Shown here one piece after another: positions 29,817 through 40,221 of a stretch of 64,000 nt of DNA. The stretch comes from Kosakonia radicincitans DSM 16656. Lineage in GTDB: Bacteria > Pseudomonadota > Gammaproteobacteria > Enterobacterales > Enterobacteriaceae. The position numbers were made by a program, and so were the translations under genes. Under the pieces are notes generated by a model, which did not search any database, had not been told where the DNA came from, and saw only the letters and a program-made list of their open reading frames with translations. The stretch covers positions 4,278,001-4,342,000 of the forward strand of contig NZ_CP018016.1 of NCBI RefSeq assembly GCF_000280495.2, read 5' to 3'. Numbering within the stretch: position 1 is the first letter of the stretch; each line of letters begins with the position of its first letter.

Positions 29817-29930
29817 GGGTGGGGGCCCTGCCAGCTACATCCCGGCACACACGTCGTCTGCCCTGGCTGCTTCCTTCCGGACCTGACCTGGTGAACAGAG
29901 TAGCGTTGCGGGAGAACCAACAGGGCCCCC
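29817..29930 (-). ncRNA. ffs: 4.5S RNA of the signal recognition particle
   Basis: On the minus strand the 114-nt RNA runs from gggggccctgttggttctcc to gggccccc-accc, the E. coli length. The central SRP hairpin with caggtcaggtccggaaggaa and gcagccagggcag is intact; it binds Ffh and the FtsY receptor to target membrane proteins. The ends pair over ggggccc. It lies next to ybaZ, as in E. coli. Confidence 0.97.
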
Positions 29931-30087
29931 ATTGAGAGCGTTGTTAATCAACGCGCTGGCGCATTATCCCTGTCCAGGATGGCAATTGCAAGCCGCGCCG
30001 GGGCGGATGCTGGTTTATTGCGCAACTGTCCCTTCACAGCACGCTTTATGCTGTTTATGCTGCAAGGACTTCCCTCAGGATATCAGC

Positions 30088-30399
30088 ATGGATATACAGG
30101 ATTCTTTCCCGCAACGGGTCTGGCAAATCGTTGCCGCGATACCGGAAGGTTACGTCACAACTTATGGTGACGTGGCGAAACTGGCTGGCTCTCCGCGCGC
30201 CGCGCGACAGGTGGGCGGCGTACTGAAACGCTTACCGGAAGGGAGTACGTTACCGTGGCATCGGGTGGTAAATCGTCATGGCTGCATTTCCTTGACCGGG
30301 CCGGATTTACAGCGTCAACGCCAGGCATTACTGGCTGAAGGCGTGGTGGTGTCAGGTAGCGGGCAAATCGATTTACAACGTTATCGCTGGATCTACTAA
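30088..30399 (+). CDS. ybaZ: YbaZ (Atl), alkyltransferase-like DNA repair protein
   Basis: This 103-residue protein is read from ATG 30088, with ribosome site agga (7-nt spacing); upstream in-frame ATGs at 29932 and 30010 give less likely extended forms. The alkylguanine-transferase C-terminal fold is visible: FPQRVWQIVAAIPEGYVTTY, the DNA-binding helix PRAARQVGGVLKRLP, and the active-site loop PWHRVVNRHG. In true alkyltransferases this loop is PCHRVV; the Cys-to-Trp change defines ATL proteins. They bind O6-alkylguanine and hand the lesion to nucleotide excision repair without transferring the alkyl group. The gene follows ffs and converges on ybaY. Confidence 0.93.
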   Translation: MDIQDSFPQRVWQIVAAIPEGYVTTYGDVAKLAGSPRAARQVGGVLKRLPEGSTLPWHRVVNRHGCISLTGPDLQRQRQALLAEGVVVSGSGQIDLQRYRWIY

Positions 30400-30430
30400 A
30401 ACGCTCCTCCCCCGCAGGAGAGGAGCCGTT
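30400..30430. terminator. Hairpin between ybaZ and ybaY
   Basis: The inverted repeat acgctcctcccccgcaggag-aggagccgt sits between the two convergent stop codons. The aaaa run on its left becomes tttt on the minus strand, so it best terminates ybaY and perhaps also ybaZ. Confidence 0.6.
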
Positions 30431-30431
30431 A

Positions 30432-31001
30432 TCAGTACTGTGTCGGAGCCGGAGTGGCTTCAGACGGGTTCACTTGTGTGGGTGACGTGGAAGGCACGGT
30501 CGTGGCGGCGCCACTGTTTTGCTGCAACGGCACAGCCGTTTGCTGCACCGGCACCAGCGTCAGATCCGCTTTGGTTCCGCCCTGATTGATAACCGGTTTA
30601 ACCGTATCGGTGATAAAGACAATTTTATCGTCGATGGTAATGGCCGCACTCAGCAGGATACGGGCATTCGGCTGGATATCAGCCGGGTTAAACGGCAGCA
30701 CGAAGCTGAACGGAGCCTGTTTACCTTCGGTACGCACAGCTTTCTGCGCCAGCACCTTCGACGGCGCATCCGCCTGGGACGCATCAGAAACTGTCACGGT
30801 TAATACCGCATTTGGCGGCAGCGCCACTTTCTGACGGATCCAGATCGTACCGGAGACGTTAGGTTGCGCAATCGCAGCTTTATTGGTTGCCGCTGGCGCG
30901 CTGGGATTAGGTGCTGGTGTTGGAATGTCAGCGCCTTTTTGAGCGCAGGCAGAGAGCGCAACAGCAACTGCCAAACCACTTAACATGTGCACGAGTTTCA
31001 T
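30432..31001 (-). CDS. ybaY: YbaY, outer-membrane-type lipoprotein
   Basis: The chosen ATG (30999-31001) gives 189 residues with a lipoprotein signal MKLVHMLSGLAVAVALSAC (lipobox LSAC). A Pro/Ala-rich linker and a YbaY/HslJ-type beta domain (GTIWIRQKVALPPNAVLTVT, FSFVLPFNPADIQPNARILL) follow. A Gln/Pro/Thr-rich tail ends TPAPTQY. E. coli YbaY has 190 residues, has been described as a glycoprotein-like lipoprotein and has no defined role. The gene converges on ybaZ; tesB is divergent. An upstream open extension lacks family features. Confidence 0.93.
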   Translation of the reverse strand: MKLVHMLSGLAVAVALSACAQKGADIPTPAPNPSAPAATNKAAIAQPNVSGTIWIRQKVALPPNAVLTVTVSDASQADAPSKVLAQKAVRTEGKQAPFSFVLPFNPADIQPNARILLSAAITIDDKIVFITDTVKPVINQGGTKADLTLVPVQQTAVPLQQNSGAATTVPSTSPTQVNPSEATPAPTQY

Positions 31002-31216
31002 TGATTTCTCCTTATCTTCAATGCACCGGCAGAACGCTTGCCTGCCAGGATGGGTGGTTAAACCATCGTAACGAGAACAAGTCTGGCACATAAGCGCGAT
31101 ATATTCCTGCAAAGCCCCATTTATTCAGATTATTGAACCCATCGGACCACTCATTGTTCCAGGTTATACTTATCGGGTTATTCGCTCAGTCAGCCGCTAT
31201 TTATTTGAGGAAATTT

Positions 31217-32077
31217 ATGAGTCAGGCACTCTCTAACCTGCTGTCATTATTGAATCTGGAAAAAATCGAAGAAGGCCTGTTTCGCGGCCAGAGCGAAGAT
31301 TTAGGGTTACGCCAGGTCTTTGGCGGCCAGGTTGTCGGCCAGGCGCTGTACGCCGCTAAAGAGACCGTCCCCGCCGAGCGACTGGTGCACTCCTTCCACA
31401 GCTACTTTTTGCGTCCTGGCGATAGCCAGAAACCGATTGTCTATGACGTGGAAGTTCTGCGCGACGGCAACAGCTTCAGCGCCCGCCGCGTGGCGGCGAT
31501 CCAGAACGGGAAACCGATTTTCTATATGACCGCCTCGTTCCAGGCGCCGGAAACGGGTTACGAACACCAAAAAACGATGCCGGACGCGCCCGCGCCGGAT
31601 TCACTGAAATCCGAAACCGATATCGCCCGTGCACTCTCCCATTTGTTGCCGCCGCTGGTGAAAGAGAAATTCCTCAGCGATAAACCGCTGGAGATCCGAC
31701 CGGTAGAATTTCACAACCCGCTAAAAGGGCACGTTGCCGAGCCTGCGCGCCAGGTATGGATCCGCGCAAACGGCGCGGTGCCGGAAGACTTTCGCGTCCA
31801 TCAATACCTGCTGGGCTACGCCTCAGACTTCAACTTCCTGCCGGTGGCGCTGCAACCACACGGTGTGGGTTTCCTTGAGCACGGTATGCAAGTCGCCACC
31901 ATTGACCACTCGATGTGGTTCCATCGTCCATTCAATATGAATGAATGGCTGCTTTATAGCGTGGAAAGTACGTCGGCCTCCGGGGCGCGCGGCTTTGTAC
32001 GCGGTGAGTTCTATACGCAACAGGGCGTGCTGGTGGCGTCAACCGTGCAGGAAGGGGTGATGCGCAATCGCAACTAA
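31217..32077 (+). CDS. tesB: Acyl-CoA thioesterase II
   Basis: This 286-residue enzyme, the E. coli TesB length, is read from ATG 31217 with ribosome site gagg. It hydrolyses medium- and long-chain acyl-CoA to fatty acid and CoA in the cytoplasm. Double hot-dog fold segments are visible: [20 protein letters not shown] and [18 protein letters not shown], the active-site aspartate region [16 protein letters not shown], and the C-terminal [16 protein letters not shown] with the catalytic Thr/Gln partners. It is followed by a strong bidirectional terminator shared with amtB. Confidence 0.97.
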   Translation: MSQALSNLLSLLNLEKIEEGLFRGQSEDLGLRQVFGGQVVGQALYAAKETVPAERLVHSFHSYFLRPGDSQKPIVYDVEVLRDGNSFSARRVAAIQNGKPIFYMTASFQAPETGYEHQKTMPDAPAPDSLKSETDIARALSHLLPPLVKEKFLSDKPLEIRPVEFHNPLKGHVAEPARQVWIRANGAVPEDFRVHQYLLGYASDFNFLPVALQPHGVGFLEHGMQVATIDHSMWFHRPFNMNEWLLYSVESTSASGARGFVRGEFYTQQGVLVASTVQEGVMRNRN

Positions 32078-32091
32078 GGCTCTACAAAAGG

Positions 32092-32117
32092 AAAAGCCTC
32101 CGAAAGGAGGCTTTTTT
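32092..32117. terminator. Bidirectional terminator between tesB and amtB
   Basis: The perfect 8-bp stem aagcctcc/ggaggctt has a gaaa loop, with a T-tract on the plus strand (tttttt) and an A-rich flank giving Ts on the minus strand. It ends both tesB and glnK-amtB transcripts. Confidence 0.9.
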
Positions 32118-32142
32118 ATGCTCAGGAGATAACTCAATTCAA

Positions 32143-33429
32143 TCAGGCGTTGTAGGCGTTTTCGCCGTGGCTGTTAACATCCAGACCTTCACGCTCTTGA
32201 TCTTCCGGTACACGCAGGCCCACAGTCATGTCAGCCAGTTTGTAGCCGATGAAGGCCACGACGCCGGACCACACGATGGTGAGTGCGATACTTTCCAACT
32301 GAACCAGGAGCTGCTGACCCATCGTCACGCCTTGTGCGTAACCGACGCCGCCCAGGGACGTTGCGGCAAAGATGCCGGTCAGGATACAGCCGACGATACC
32401 GCACACGCCATGCACACCAAACACGTCACACGGATCGTCAACACGCAGCATACGTTTCAGTGCAGTAACGCCCCACAGGCCTGCCAGACCTGAAACCAGG
32501 CCCACAATCAGCGCGCCGCCGACACCCACATAACCACACGCCGGAGTAATACCCACCAGGCCTGCAATCGCGCCGGAACATGCACCCAGCAGAGATGGTT
32601 TGCCACGCAGCGCCCACTCACCGAACACCCACGCCAGGATTGCACCAGCAGTAGCTACAACGGTATTCACAAAGGCCAGACCGGCGATTTCGTTAGCCGC
32701 ACTTGCGGAACCCGCGTTGAAGCCGAACCAACCGACATAGAGGATAGCGGTGCCGGTAAAGACCATCGGCAGGTTATGCGGTTTGAACGCTTCTTTGCCA
32801 AAGCCCACACGTTTACCAATCAGGTAAGCACCCACCAGGCCTGCAACAGCGGCGTTAATATGCACCACCGTACCGCCAGCGAAGTCCAGCGCGCCATGCG
32901 CTGCCAGCAGACCACCGCCCCATACCATGTGCGCGATTGGCACATAAGAGAGCGTCAGCCATACCACCACGAAAATCAGCACCGCAGAGAAGCGAATACG
33001 TTCAGCCAGTGCACCAACAATCAGGCCGACGGTAATACAGGCGAAAGAGCCCTGGAAAGCAACGTGGATATACTGATAGATGCTGCCCATGACTGCAGTC
33101 AGTTCAATATTCTTCAACATTACCCAGTTGAAGCTGCCGAAGAAGCTGTTGCCCTCGCCAAAAGCCAGAGAGTAGCCGTAAACCACCCACAGAACGCACA
33201 CCAGCGCGAAGGTGACAGCCACCTGCGTCAGCATAGAGAGCACGTTTTTCCCGCGAATCAAGCCGCCGTAAAACAGCGCAATGCCCGGGATGCTCATAAA
33301 CAGCACCAGTGCGGTAGAAATCATCATAAAGCCGTTGTCTGCTTTATCTGCTACAGCGGGAGCCGCCATCGCCAGACCTGGCAGCAATGCCAGTGAAGCA
33401 AGACCTGTTTTTAATGTTGTGTTTTTCAT
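32143..33429 (-). CDS. amtB: Ammonium transporter AmtB
   Basis: From ATG 33427-33429 the protein has 428 residues, equal to E. coli AmtB. A cleaved signal peptide (LASLALLPGLAMA) and eleven membrane helices are followed by the twin-His pore motifs (AHMVWGGGLL and FGVHGVCGIVGC) and the cytoplasmic tail ending HGENAYNA. It conducts ammonium/ammonia at low external nitrogen and is blocked when deuridylylated GlnK inserts its T-loop into the trimer. It is downstream of glnK in the same transcript (32-bp gap), under sigma-54 and NtrC. Confidence 0.97.
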   Translation of the reverse strand: MKNTTLKTGLASLALLPGLAMAAPAVADKADNGFMMISTALVLFMSIPGIALFYGGLIRGKNVLSMLTQVAVTFALVCVLWVVYGYSLAFGEGNSFFGSFNWVMLKNIELTAVMGSIYQYIHVAFQGSFACITVGLIVGALAERIRFSAVLIFVVVWLTLSYVPIAHMVWGGGLLAAHGALDFAGGTVVHINAAVAGLVGAYLIGKRVGFGKEAFKPHNLPMVFTGTAILYVGWFGFNAGSASAANEIAGLAFVNTVVATAGAILAWVFGEWALRGKPSLLGACSGAIAGLVGITPACGYVGVGGALIVGLVSGLAGLWGVTALKRMLRVDDPCDVFGVHGVCGIVGCILTGIFAATSLGGVGYAQGVTMGQQLLVQLESIALTIVWSGVVAFIGYKLADMTVGLRVPEDQEREGLDVNSHGENAYNA

Positions 33430-33461
33430 TGTTCCAATCCCTATCACTGTGTGGCCAGCTA

Positions 33462-33800
33462 TTACAGTGCCGCTTCGTCGGCTTCGCCGGTACGAATACG
33501 AATGACGCGTTGCAACTCAGCAACGAAAATTTTGCCGTCGCCAATTTTTCCGGTGTAGGCCGCTTTGCTGATCACATCGATAACTTCATCGAGTTGATCA
33601 TCAGCAATCGCCACATCAATTTTCACTTTAGGCAGGAAATTGACGCTATATTCCGCACCGCGGTACAGCTCGGCATGACCTTTCTGACGCCCGAAACCTT
33701 TAACTTCAGTCACGGTCAGCCCTTGAATACCAATAGAAGACAGTGCTTCACGAACGTCTTCGAGTTTGAATGGTTTAATCACCACGGTAACCAGCTTCAT
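33462..33800 (-). CDS. glnK: Nitrogen regulatory PII protein GlnK
   Basis: From ATG 33798-33800 the protein has 112 residues and the PII fold starting MKLVTVVIKPFKLEDVREAL. The T-loop contains uridylylation Tyr51 (GHAELYRGAEYSV), and the C-terminal signature includes KIGDGKIFVAELQRVIRIRT. GlnK senses ATP/ADP and 2-oxoglutarate, is uridylylated by GlnD and controls AmtB and NtrB. An open extension upstream of this ATG has no family similarity. It is first in the glnK-amtB operon, behind a sigma-54 promoter. Confidence 0.97.
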   Translation of the reverse strand: MKLVTVVIKPFKLEDVREALSSIGIQGLTVTEVKGFGRQKGHAELYRGAEYSVNFLPKVKIDVAIADDQLDEVIDVISKAAYTGKIGDGKIFVAELQRVIRIRTGEADEAAL

Positions 33801-33855
33801 AGATCCCCCTCCAGTCGAAATTCGATAATGGCCGCAGCTAACACATGACAGATAT

Positions 33856-33871
33856 TGCAAGTGGTGTGCCA
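33856..33871 (-). promoter_or_regulatory. Sigma-54 promoter of glnK-amtB
   Basis: On the minus strand tggcac-accac-ttgca matches the sigma-54 -24/-12 consensus exactly. It lies 56 bp upstream of the glnK ATG, with NtrC-like enhancers further upstream. Confidence 0.92.
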
Positions 33872-33978
33872 ACAATGAAAACGAGGAGAATTTCAGATTG
33901 TTAGTGCAGACAGGCCGGGAAAAGCAGAAGGGGGAAAATGCAGGCTCGCGATTCGGCCTGGTGTCAGAAAAGAAAAAC

Positions 33979-34056
33979 GCACCATAACAGTGCATGGTGC
34001 GTTACTTTTTTGCACCAACAGAGGATCCTGTCAGTAGCATGCCTAATTTTGGTGCA
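33979..34056. promoter_or_regulatory. NtrC enhancer-like sites for glnK-amtB
   Basis: gcaccataacagtgca (33979-33994) reads tgcact-N4-tggtgc on the minus strand, close to the NtrC consensus tgcacc-N5-ggtgca. Additional half sites occur at 34012-34016 (gcacc) and 34051-34056 (ggtgca). They lie 110-185 bp upstream of the sigma-54 promoter and directly after the mdlB stop codon. Confidence 0.7.
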
Positions 34057-35835
34057 TCAGGCGATAAGCGACTCTTCTCGCGAGCTGGCCGCCAGTTCTT
34101 CCCCTGCCAGTTGCAGTTGATACATCTGCCAGTAGCGCCCTTTCGCGGCCAACAATTGCTGGTGTGTCCCGCGTTCCACCGCCTGCCCGCGATGTAATAC
34201 AAGGATGGTTTCCGCCTCAACAATGGTCGATAAACGGTGAGCGATCACCACCAGCGTGGTCTGCTTACGCACCGCAGCCAGCGCATGCTGGATTGCCTGC
34301 TCGGTACCGGAGTCGATATTTGCCGTTGCCTCATCGAGGATCAGGATCTGTGGCGTATCAACCAGCACGCGCGCCAGCGCCAGCAGCTGTTTTTGCCCAA
34401 CCGAGAGATTATTCCCCTGCTCGCCGAGCCGGGTATGAATGCCCGCACTCATACCGCGCGCCAGTTCCGCCAGTTGTACCGTCTCCAGCGCCTGCCACAC
34501 CTGTGCTTCGCTGATATCTCGCCCCAGCGTCACGTTGGCGAAAAAGCTGTCCGCCAGCACCACCGGATCCTGTTGCACCATCGCCACGCCTTTGCGTAGC
34601 GCTGTATGGCTGAGCGCAGAGAGCGGCCTTTCGTCGAGGCGTATCTCACCCTGCGTGAGCGGGTAGTAACCCATCAACAGGCTGGCGAGCGTACTTTTCC
34701 CGCTGCCGGTATGCCCCACTAAGGCGACAAAGCTGCGCGGCTCAACCGATAGCGAAATATCCTGCAGCACCAGTTGATCGTCGCGGTAGGCAAACGAAAC
34801 ATTCTCAATATCAATGGCGCCACTGTGCAGCGGCGTATCATCGTAACCATAAGACTGGCGCGGCCGATCCATCAGTTCGAACACCCGTTCGCCCGCGACA
34901 ACTGCCTGCTGCAACATCGATTGCTGCGTCGTCAGCTCAATCAACGGTTCATTCAGACGGCCAAGGTAGCTGATAAACGCGTACAGTACGCCGACTTCCA
35001 CCGTACCCACGGAGGAAAAGCCAAACAGCATCAGCAACCCGCACAGCACCAGCGCCGAGAAAAGACTCAGCAGCGGGCGCAGCAGAAAGCCATCCAGCCG
35101 CAGAGTTTGCATGCGCGCAAGATAGTGGGAACGGCTGGCATCGCCCATACGTTCACCAAAACGCGCCTGCTGGCGGAACTGCTGAATCACGCCCATGCCG
35201 TTAATGATTTCGTTAAAGCCATCGTTAATATCAGCAAGGTAGGCACGCATCCGGCGCACAATCGGCGTGCTGTAACGCTGATAGATCAGCATGACAATCA
35301 GCACCGCGGGGAAAATCGCCATCGCCACCAGCGCCATCCGCCAGTCCAGGCTGAACATGGCGACCAGCATCGCGCCAATCAACGCGGCGCTGCGCAGCAC
35401 CGTCGCGACCACTGTGACATAAAGATCGCGGATCACTTCGGTGTCGTTGGTCACGCGGGAGATAATCTGCCCGACCGGCTGGGTATCAAATTCGCTTAGC
35501 GGCTGGCGCAGCGCGGCGTCCATCACATCGGTACGCAGTTGTTGTACCACGCCGACCGCCGCCTGATTAAACAGCAGCGACTGACTGTAGTGCAGCAGCG
35601 CCGCCAGCAGTTGCAGGCCGACATAAACCGCAGCCAGACCGGCGACCAGCGCAAGTGGCAGGTAGCTTTTCGCCACCATGTTATCGATAAAGTAGCTGAT
35701 CAGCGCCGGACCGGAGACTTCCGCAATCGCCGCAACCCACAGCATCATCACCGCTTTGATTAACGATTTGCGCCACGGTTTGCCATACACCAGCAGGCGT
35801 TTCAGCGTCGGCCATTGTCGTGCGAGATTACGCAT
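34057..35835 (-). CDS. mdlB: ABC exporter half-transporter MdlB
   Basis: From ATG 35833-35835 (ribosome site ggagg) the protein has 592 residues (E. coli 593). Six membrane helices (residues about 20-300) precede the ABC domain with Walker [10 protein letters not shown], signature [15 protein letters not shown], Walker [18 protein letters not shown] and the H-loop VIAHRLSTI. It pairs with MdlA as a heterodimeric multidrug/lipid-exporter-type complex of unknown substrate. The start overlaps the mdlA stop by 8 bp. The stop codon directly abuts the NtrC sites of glnK. Confidence 0.95.
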   Translation of the reverse strand: MRNLARQWPTLKRLLVYGKPWRKSLIKAVMMLWVAAIAEVSGPALISYFIDNMVAKSYLPLALVAGLAAVYVGLQLLAALLHYSQSLLFNQAAVGVVQQLRTDVMDAALRQPLSEFDTQPVGQIISRVTNDTEVIRDLYVTVVATVLRSAALIGAMLVAMFSLDWRMALVAMAIFPAVLIVMLIYQRYSTPIVRRMRAYLADINDGFNEIINGMGVIQQFRQQARFGERMGDASRSHYLARMQTLRLDGFLLRPLLSLFSALVLCGLLMLFGFSSVGTVEVGVLYAFISYLGRLNEPLIELTTQQSMLQQAVVAGERVFELMDRPRQSYGYDDTPLHSGAIDIENVSFAYRDDQLVLQDISLSVEPRSFVALVGHTGSGKSTLASLLMGYYPLTQGEIRLDERPLSALSHTALRKGVAMVQQDPVVLADSFFANVTLGRDISEAQVWQALETVQLAELARGMSAGIHTRLGEQGNNLSVGQKQLLALARVLVDTPQILILDEATANIDSGTEQAIQHALAAVRKQTTLVVIAHRLSTIVEAETILVLHRGQAVERGTHQQLLAAKGRYWQMYQLQLAGEELAASSREESLIA

Positions 35836-37591
35836 CGGCGGCCTCCTGCGGTACGTCATTCAACGCAGCTTCCAGTTGCTGGTAGCGATACATATCGCGA
35901 TACCAGCCCGGCAGGCGCGCAAGCTGCTCATGCTGGCCACGCTGGGCAATATGTCCATGCTGCATGACTAAAATCTCACTGGCTTCCGTCAGCGCCGACA
36001 GGCGATGCGCGCTGATAATGACTGTGCGCCCTTCGCCCCACTGGCGCAGGTTATGCAAAATTTGATGTTCGGTGCGACCGTCAACGGCCGACAGCGCATC
36101 ATCCAGGATCAGGATCTCGGCATTGAGCAGCAGCGCGCGTGCAATCGAAATGCGCTGTTTTTGACCGCCGGAAAGCATCACGCCGCGCTCGCCCACTTCC
36201 GTATCGTAGCCCTGCGGCAGACGCAGAATGTCGTCATGCACGCTGGCAAGCTTCGCCACGTGTTCAATCTCTTCCTGCGTTGCGCCGGGTTTGCCTAACG
36301 CAATGTTGTTGCCCACCGTATCGGAGAAGAGGAACGGCGTCTGATTCACCACTGCCAGACGGCTGCGCCAGGCATCCAGCTTCAATTGCTGAAGGGGAAT
36401 ATTGTGGAAACGAATATCGCCCTGCCCGACGTCAAAATGGCGCTGAATTAACGCCAGCAAGGTGGTTTTCCCGGCACCGGTCGGCCCGCAGATGCCCAGC
36501 ATCTGGCCCGGCGTCAGCAGCACGTTAACATTATTCAGTACGGCAGTTTCCGTTTGCGGATAGCGAAATTCACGGATAGCGATAGTCAGATTGCCGCGTC
36601 CTTCCGGCACCGGCTCACTGCCGTCATTCACTACCGGCGCTTCTGCCAGCATGTCGCGAATACGGCTGTATGCCGCACTTCCGCGCTCCACGATATTAAA
36701 CATCCACGCCAGCGCCAGCATCGGCCAAATCATCAGCCCCAGATACATGGCAAAACTGGTGAGCTGACCGAGCGTCAGCGTACCGTGGACAATCATCCAG
36801 CTACCGCCGCCAATCGCCAGCATATTCGCCAGGCCAATCGCAATGTAAATGGTTGGATCAAAACGCGCATCAACACGGGCGACGCGCATATTTTTCGCCC
36901 CGGTGTCGGCGGCTTCCGCCGCAAACAGCGCCGACTGGCGATCCTCCAGACCGAAGGCTTTGATCATGCGGATACTGGTCATGCTCTCCTGCGTGCGATC
37001 GTTAAGCGCGGAGAATGCCGCCTGCGCTAACTTAAAACGCTGGTGCAACTGATCGCCGTAACGCTTGATAACCAGCGCCATAATCGGCATCGGTAGCAGC
37101 GACAGCAACGTTAATTGCCAGCTAATTTGCGTCGACATCACCACCAGCACCACGCAACCCATCACCAGCGAATCCACTAACGTCAATACGCCTTCACCGG
37201 CAGCAAACACGACGCGATCGACGTCGTTCGTTGCTCGCGCCATTAAATCACCGGTACGGTGACGCAGGTAAAACTCCGGATGCTGGCGGCTCAACTGCCG
37301 ATAGAAATCTTCACGCAGCTCCACGGCCAGTTGATAAGAAGCGCCGAACAACCAGACGCGCCAGACATAACGCAGCAGATAGGTGACGACCGCGACCGCG
37401 ACCAGTGCGCCAATCCACATCCACACCTGTGATGTGGTGTAATGCTGTTCGGTTACGCCATCGACAATCACCCCCACCACTTTGGGCGGAATGAGTTGCA
37501 GAATAGCAATAATGATAAGTAAGGCCACTGCACCGAGGTAGCGTTGCCACTCCCGGCGAAAGTACCAGCCTAACTGGGCAAATAATCGCAC
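35828..37591 (-). CDS. mdlA: ABC exporter half-transporter MdlA
   Basis: This 587-residue protein (E. coli 590) has an N-terminal membrane domain from [20 protein letters not shown] and a C-terminal ABC domain. The ABC domain carries Walker [10 protein letters not shown], signature [15 protein letters not shown], Walker [16 protein letters not shown] and the H-loop [14 protein letters not shown]. In Walker B the glutamate after DD is replaced (LDDALS), the usual asymmetry of heterodimeric exporters in which only one ATP site is fully catalytic. It is the first gene of the mdlAB pair, 49 bp downstream of decR. Confidence 0.95.
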   Translation of the reverse strand: MRLFAQLGWYFRREWQRYLGAVALLIIIAILQLIPPKVVGVIVDGVTEQHYTTSQVWMWIGALVAVAVVTYLLRYVWRVWLFGASYQLAVELREDFYRQLSRQHPEFYLRHRTGDLMARATNDVDRVVFAAGEGVLTLVDSLVMGCVVLVVMSTQISWQLTLLSLLPMPIMALVIKRYGDQLHQRFKLAQAAFSALNDRTQESMTSIRMIKAFGLEDRQSALFAAEAADTGAKNMRVARVDARFDPTIYIAIGLANMLAIGGGSWMIVHGTLTLGQLTSFAMYLGLMIWPMLALAWMFNIVERGSAAYSRIRDMLAEAPVVNDGSEPVPEGRGNLTIAIREFRYPQTETAVLNNVNVLLTPGQMLGICGPTGAGKTTLLALIQRHFDVGQGDIRFHNIPLQQLKLDAWRSRLAVVNQTPFLFSDTVGNNIALGKPGATQEEIEHVAKLASVHDDILRLPQGYDTEVGERGVMLSGGQKQRISIARALLLNAEILILDDALSAVDGRTEHQILHNLRQWGEGRTVIISAHRLSALTEASEILVMQHGHIAQRGQHEQLARLPGWYRDMYRYQQLEAALNDVPQEAADA

Positions 37592-37640
37592 GCGGTTATA
37601 TCCTGAAGGTGATTTTCCGGCTGTTGGTTTAGCCTGAGCG

Positions 37641-38099
37641 TTATTCTATGGGTAAAGCCGTGGTGTATTTTATCTGTTCCATGGCGAAGCTAGAAGTGAC
37701 ATCTGATAGCCCCGGCACGCTGTTCACCAGCTTCTTATAAAAGTCATCATAGCGTTTCATATCTGCCACCTGCACGCGCAGCAGATAATCATACTCTCCC
37801 GCCATACGCCAGAAACCGAGCACTTCCGGCATTTGCGTCACTTCGCTGACAAAGCGGCAATACCAGTCGCTACTGTGGTGCTGGGTTTTAATCAGCACGA
37901 AGGCGGTCAAATTCAGCCCCAGTTTTTCAGCATCCAGCACGGCAACACGACCGAGCAAAATCCCGTCGTCTTCCAGCCGCTTCAGACGTTTCCAGCAGGG
38001 AGTGGTGGTCAGATTAACGGCATCTGCCAGCGTCTGCAAAGAGAGCGAACAATCCTGTTGCAGCAGGGAGAGCAGCTTGCGGTCAATTTTATCTAACAT
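37641..38099 (-). CDS. decR: DecR (YbaO), Lrp-family regulator of cysteine detoxification
   Basis: From ATG 38097-38099 the protein has 152 residues, the E. coli length. An N-terminal AsnC-type helix-turn-helix ([40 protein letters not shown]) precedes a C-terminal RAM domain ([36 protein letters not shown]). In E. coli, DecR activates yhaOM, which degrade excess cysteine. Here it is divergent from a cysteine-synthase-fold gene, a natural local target that E. coli lacks. mdlA follows in the same direction. Confidence 0.94.
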   Translation of the reverse strand: MLDKIDRKLLSLLQQDCSLSLQTLADAVNLTTTPCWKRLKRLEDDGILLGRVAVLDAEKLGLNLTAFVLIKTQHHSSDWYCRFVSEVTQMPEVLGFWRMAGEYDYLLRVQVADMKRYDDFYKKLVNSVPGLSDVTSSFAMEQIKYTTALPIE

Positions 38100-38214
38100 T
38101 CGGTAATCCTGAAGAAAATTTTTCTCTTTATAGTCTAATACAAAGGCTAAATGGCAACCCTTTTTTCTTTTGCTTTCGCTAGACTGGGCACAAAATGACA
38201 AACGGATAACCGCC

Positions 38215-39261
38215 ATGAATTGCAGTTGGGTCAAATACGCTATCAATGAAATTAACGCCGATGCACAGCGTTCTGCGGATACGCACCTTATTCGCCTGAT
38301 GCTGCCAGCTTTTCCGGGGATCAATCTCTACCTGAAAGATGAAAGCACGCACCCTACAGGTAGCCTGAAACACCGGCTGGCGCGCTCATTGTTCCTGTAT
38401 GGTTTGTGTAACGGCTGGATCAAAGAAGGCACGACCATTATTGAGGCCTCCTCCGGTTCAACTGCCGTCTCCGAAGCTTGGTTCGCGCGGTTGCTGGGGC
38501 TGCCCTTTATCGCGGTTATGCCTTACTGCACCGCTAAACGCAAAATCGAGCAGATCGAGTTTTATGGCGGCCGCTGCCATTTTGTTGACAGCGCCTGTGA
38601 GATCTATGCGGAATCGGAACGGCTGGCAAAAGAACTGAACGGACATTATATGGATCAGTTCACGTTTGCTGAACGTGCAACCGACTGGCGCGGCAACAAC
38701 AATATTGCCGACAGCATCTTCCGTCAGATGAAAAATGAGCCGCATCCGGTGCCGGATTACATTGTGATGAGCGCAGGCACCGGCGGCACCTCTGCGACGA
38801 TTGGCCGCTATATTCGCAGCCAGGGCTACGGCACGCAGTTGATGGTGGTGGACCCGGAAAACTCGGTGTTTCTTGATTACTGGCAGCAGCGCGACGCCAG
38901 CCTGCGCAGCACGACAGGCAGCAAAATCGAAGGGATTGGCCGTCCGCGCGTGGAACCTTCTTTTATTGCCGACGTAGTGGATGAGATGTTGCGGGTTCCC
39001 GATGCCGCCAGTGTGGCAACGGCGCAGTGGCTGGAAACGCAAATCGGTCGCAAAGTGGGTGCCTCTACCGGCACTAATATGTGGGGCGCGCTACAGCTTG
39101 CCGCGCGGATGTGCGACGAAGGACGCAGCGGTTCTATCGTGACGCTACTGTGCGACAGCGGCGAGCGGTATCTGGAAACCTACTACAATCCGCAATGGGT
39201 GGCGACAAACATCGGCGATATCGATCCCTGGCGCGCGGAAATCGCCCGTCTGACGGCATAA
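38215..39261 (+). CDS. PLP-dependent cysteine-synthase-fold enzyme, probable L-cysteine desulfhydrase
   Basis: This 348-residue fold-type-II PLP enzyme has the Schiff-base lysine in [15 protein letters not shown], the substrate loop [19 protein letters not shown] and the phosphate-binding loop [16 protein letters not shown]. It resembles the cysteine synthase superfamily branch (Cds1-type) reported to release sulfide from cysteine. Start ATG 38215 is preferred; an earlier TTG has no support. It is divergent from decR (115-bp gap), whose E. coli orthologue activates cysteine catabolism, so cysteine degradation is the most economical role. Cysteine synthase or another beta-elimination activity is the alternative. 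Confidence 0.84.
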   Translation: MNCSWVKYAINEINADAQRSADTHLIRLMLPAFPGINLYLKDESTHPTGSLKHRLARSLFLYGLCNGWIKEGTTIIEASSGSTAVSEAWFARLLGLPFIAVMPYCTAKRKIEQIEFYGGRCHFVDSACEIYAESERLAKELNGHYMDQFTFAERATDWRGNNNIADSIFRQMKNEPHPVPDYIVMSAGTGGTSATIGRYIRSQGYGTQLMVVDPENSVFLDYWQQRDASLRSTTGSKIEGIGRPRVEPSFIADVVDEMLRVPDAASVATAQWLETQIGRKVGASTGTNMWGALQLAARMCDEGRSGSIVTLLCDSGERYLETYYNPQWVATNIGDIDPWRAEIARLTA

Positions 39262-39286
39262 AAAAAGCCGGGTAAAAACCCGGCTT
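39259..39286 (-). terminator. Terminator of cof (also at the end of the cysteine enzyme gene)
   Basis: A perfect 9-bp stem aagccgggt/acccggctt has an aaaa loop. On the minus strand it is followed by tttttt, ending cof transcription. On the plus strand the T-tract is weak, but the hairpin directly follows the convergent gene's stop. Confidence 0.85.
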
Positions 39287-39302
39287 GCTGGAAAAATCTT
39301 TT

Positions 39303-40121
39303 TCATTCGGGGGAATAAGGAAGATTAGGTGTGTCCAGCCAGTGCAGCAAAAAGTGTGATACTGCCTGATTCCGGCAGTGTCCGATAACCGGTAAATGCG
39401 GCAGCGCTTCCCGTAACTGCGGCATGGCGTTGCCCATGATCATGCCGTGCCCCACGCTTTCAAGCATCTCTCTGTCATTCATCGCGTCGCCAAACGCCAT
39501 GCAATCCTGCAATGTCAGCCCCAGCGACAGGCTCAGCGCCGCCAGCGCGGAACCTTTGTTACAGCCTGGCGGCAGGATTTCCAGACAATCGGTGGCAGAA
39601 AAACACAAGTGCGCGCGCGCTCCCAGCGCCTCATTCAGTTGAATCCGCAGGCGGCAGAGATCGTCATGATCGCCAACAAAACAAATTTTGGTCACCTCGT
39701 GAGCCGGTAAGCGCCTGAGATCGGCCAGTTGGTAGGTAAAACCGCTGAGCAGATGAGCTTGCAGCAACTCTGGCAGCGCGTTATCCGTCAACCAGCCGGA
39801 ATCATTGAATACGTGAACGGTCGCGCGGGTATCCCATGTGCTGTGCAGAACAAGCTCCGCCACTTCCGGGTTCAGATCCTGACGGAACAGTAGCTCGCCT
39901 TCCTGCGAATGGATGCGCGTTCCGTTACCGGTTATTAAAAAAGCATCCAGCGCCAGGCTACTGATAAGGCTACGCATCTCCAGCGCGTGCCGCCCGGTCG
40001 CAAAAGTCAGGGTGATATCCCGTTCGCGCAGACGCTGAAGCGCATTGACCGTTTGCTCGCCTAAGCGGTGGTCAGGCATTAACAGGGTGCCGTCCATGTC
40101 AAAAGCAGCCAAACGCGCCAT
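39303..40121 (-). CDS. cof: Cof, HAD-family HMP-PP phosphatase
   Basis: This 272-residue protein is read from the second of two adjacent ATGs (E. coli length). It is a haloacid-dehalogenase phosphatase of the Cof subfamily with nucleophile motif [25 protein letters not shown], the lysine region [12 protein letters not shown] and the acidic motif [15 protein letters not shown]. It hydrolyses the thiamine precursor HMP-pyrophosphate and other phosphorylated metabolites such as pyridoxal phosphate in vitro. Expected metal ligands are all present. It is divergent from ybaE. Confidence 0.95.
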   Translation of the reverse strand: MARLAAFDMDGTLLMPDHRLGEQTVNALQRLRERDITLTFATGRHALEMRSLISSLALDAFLITGNGTRIHSQEGELLFRQDLNPEVAELVLHSTWDTRATVHVFNDSGWLTDNALPELLQAHLLSGFTYQLADLRRLPAHEVTKICFVGDHDDLCRLRIQLNEALGARAHLCFSATDCLEILPPGCNKGSALAALSLSLGLTLQDCMAFGDAMNDREMLESVGHGMIMGNAMPQLREALPHLPVIGHCRNQAVSHFLLHWLDTPNLPYSPE

Positions 40122-40221
40122 CATCTTTTCTCCGGTTATGTTTCATTCACAGTTGCGTTCCAGTATTACGTGAGATATACGGAAGTAATAGTGAATAGAT
40201 GACAAATATTGTTCCGGGTTT

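Noticed and set aside
29817..29930. ffs 3' end as the attachment site of an integrated element
   Set aside because: No integrase is present, and no repeat of the ffs end was found near 26.1 kb by eye.
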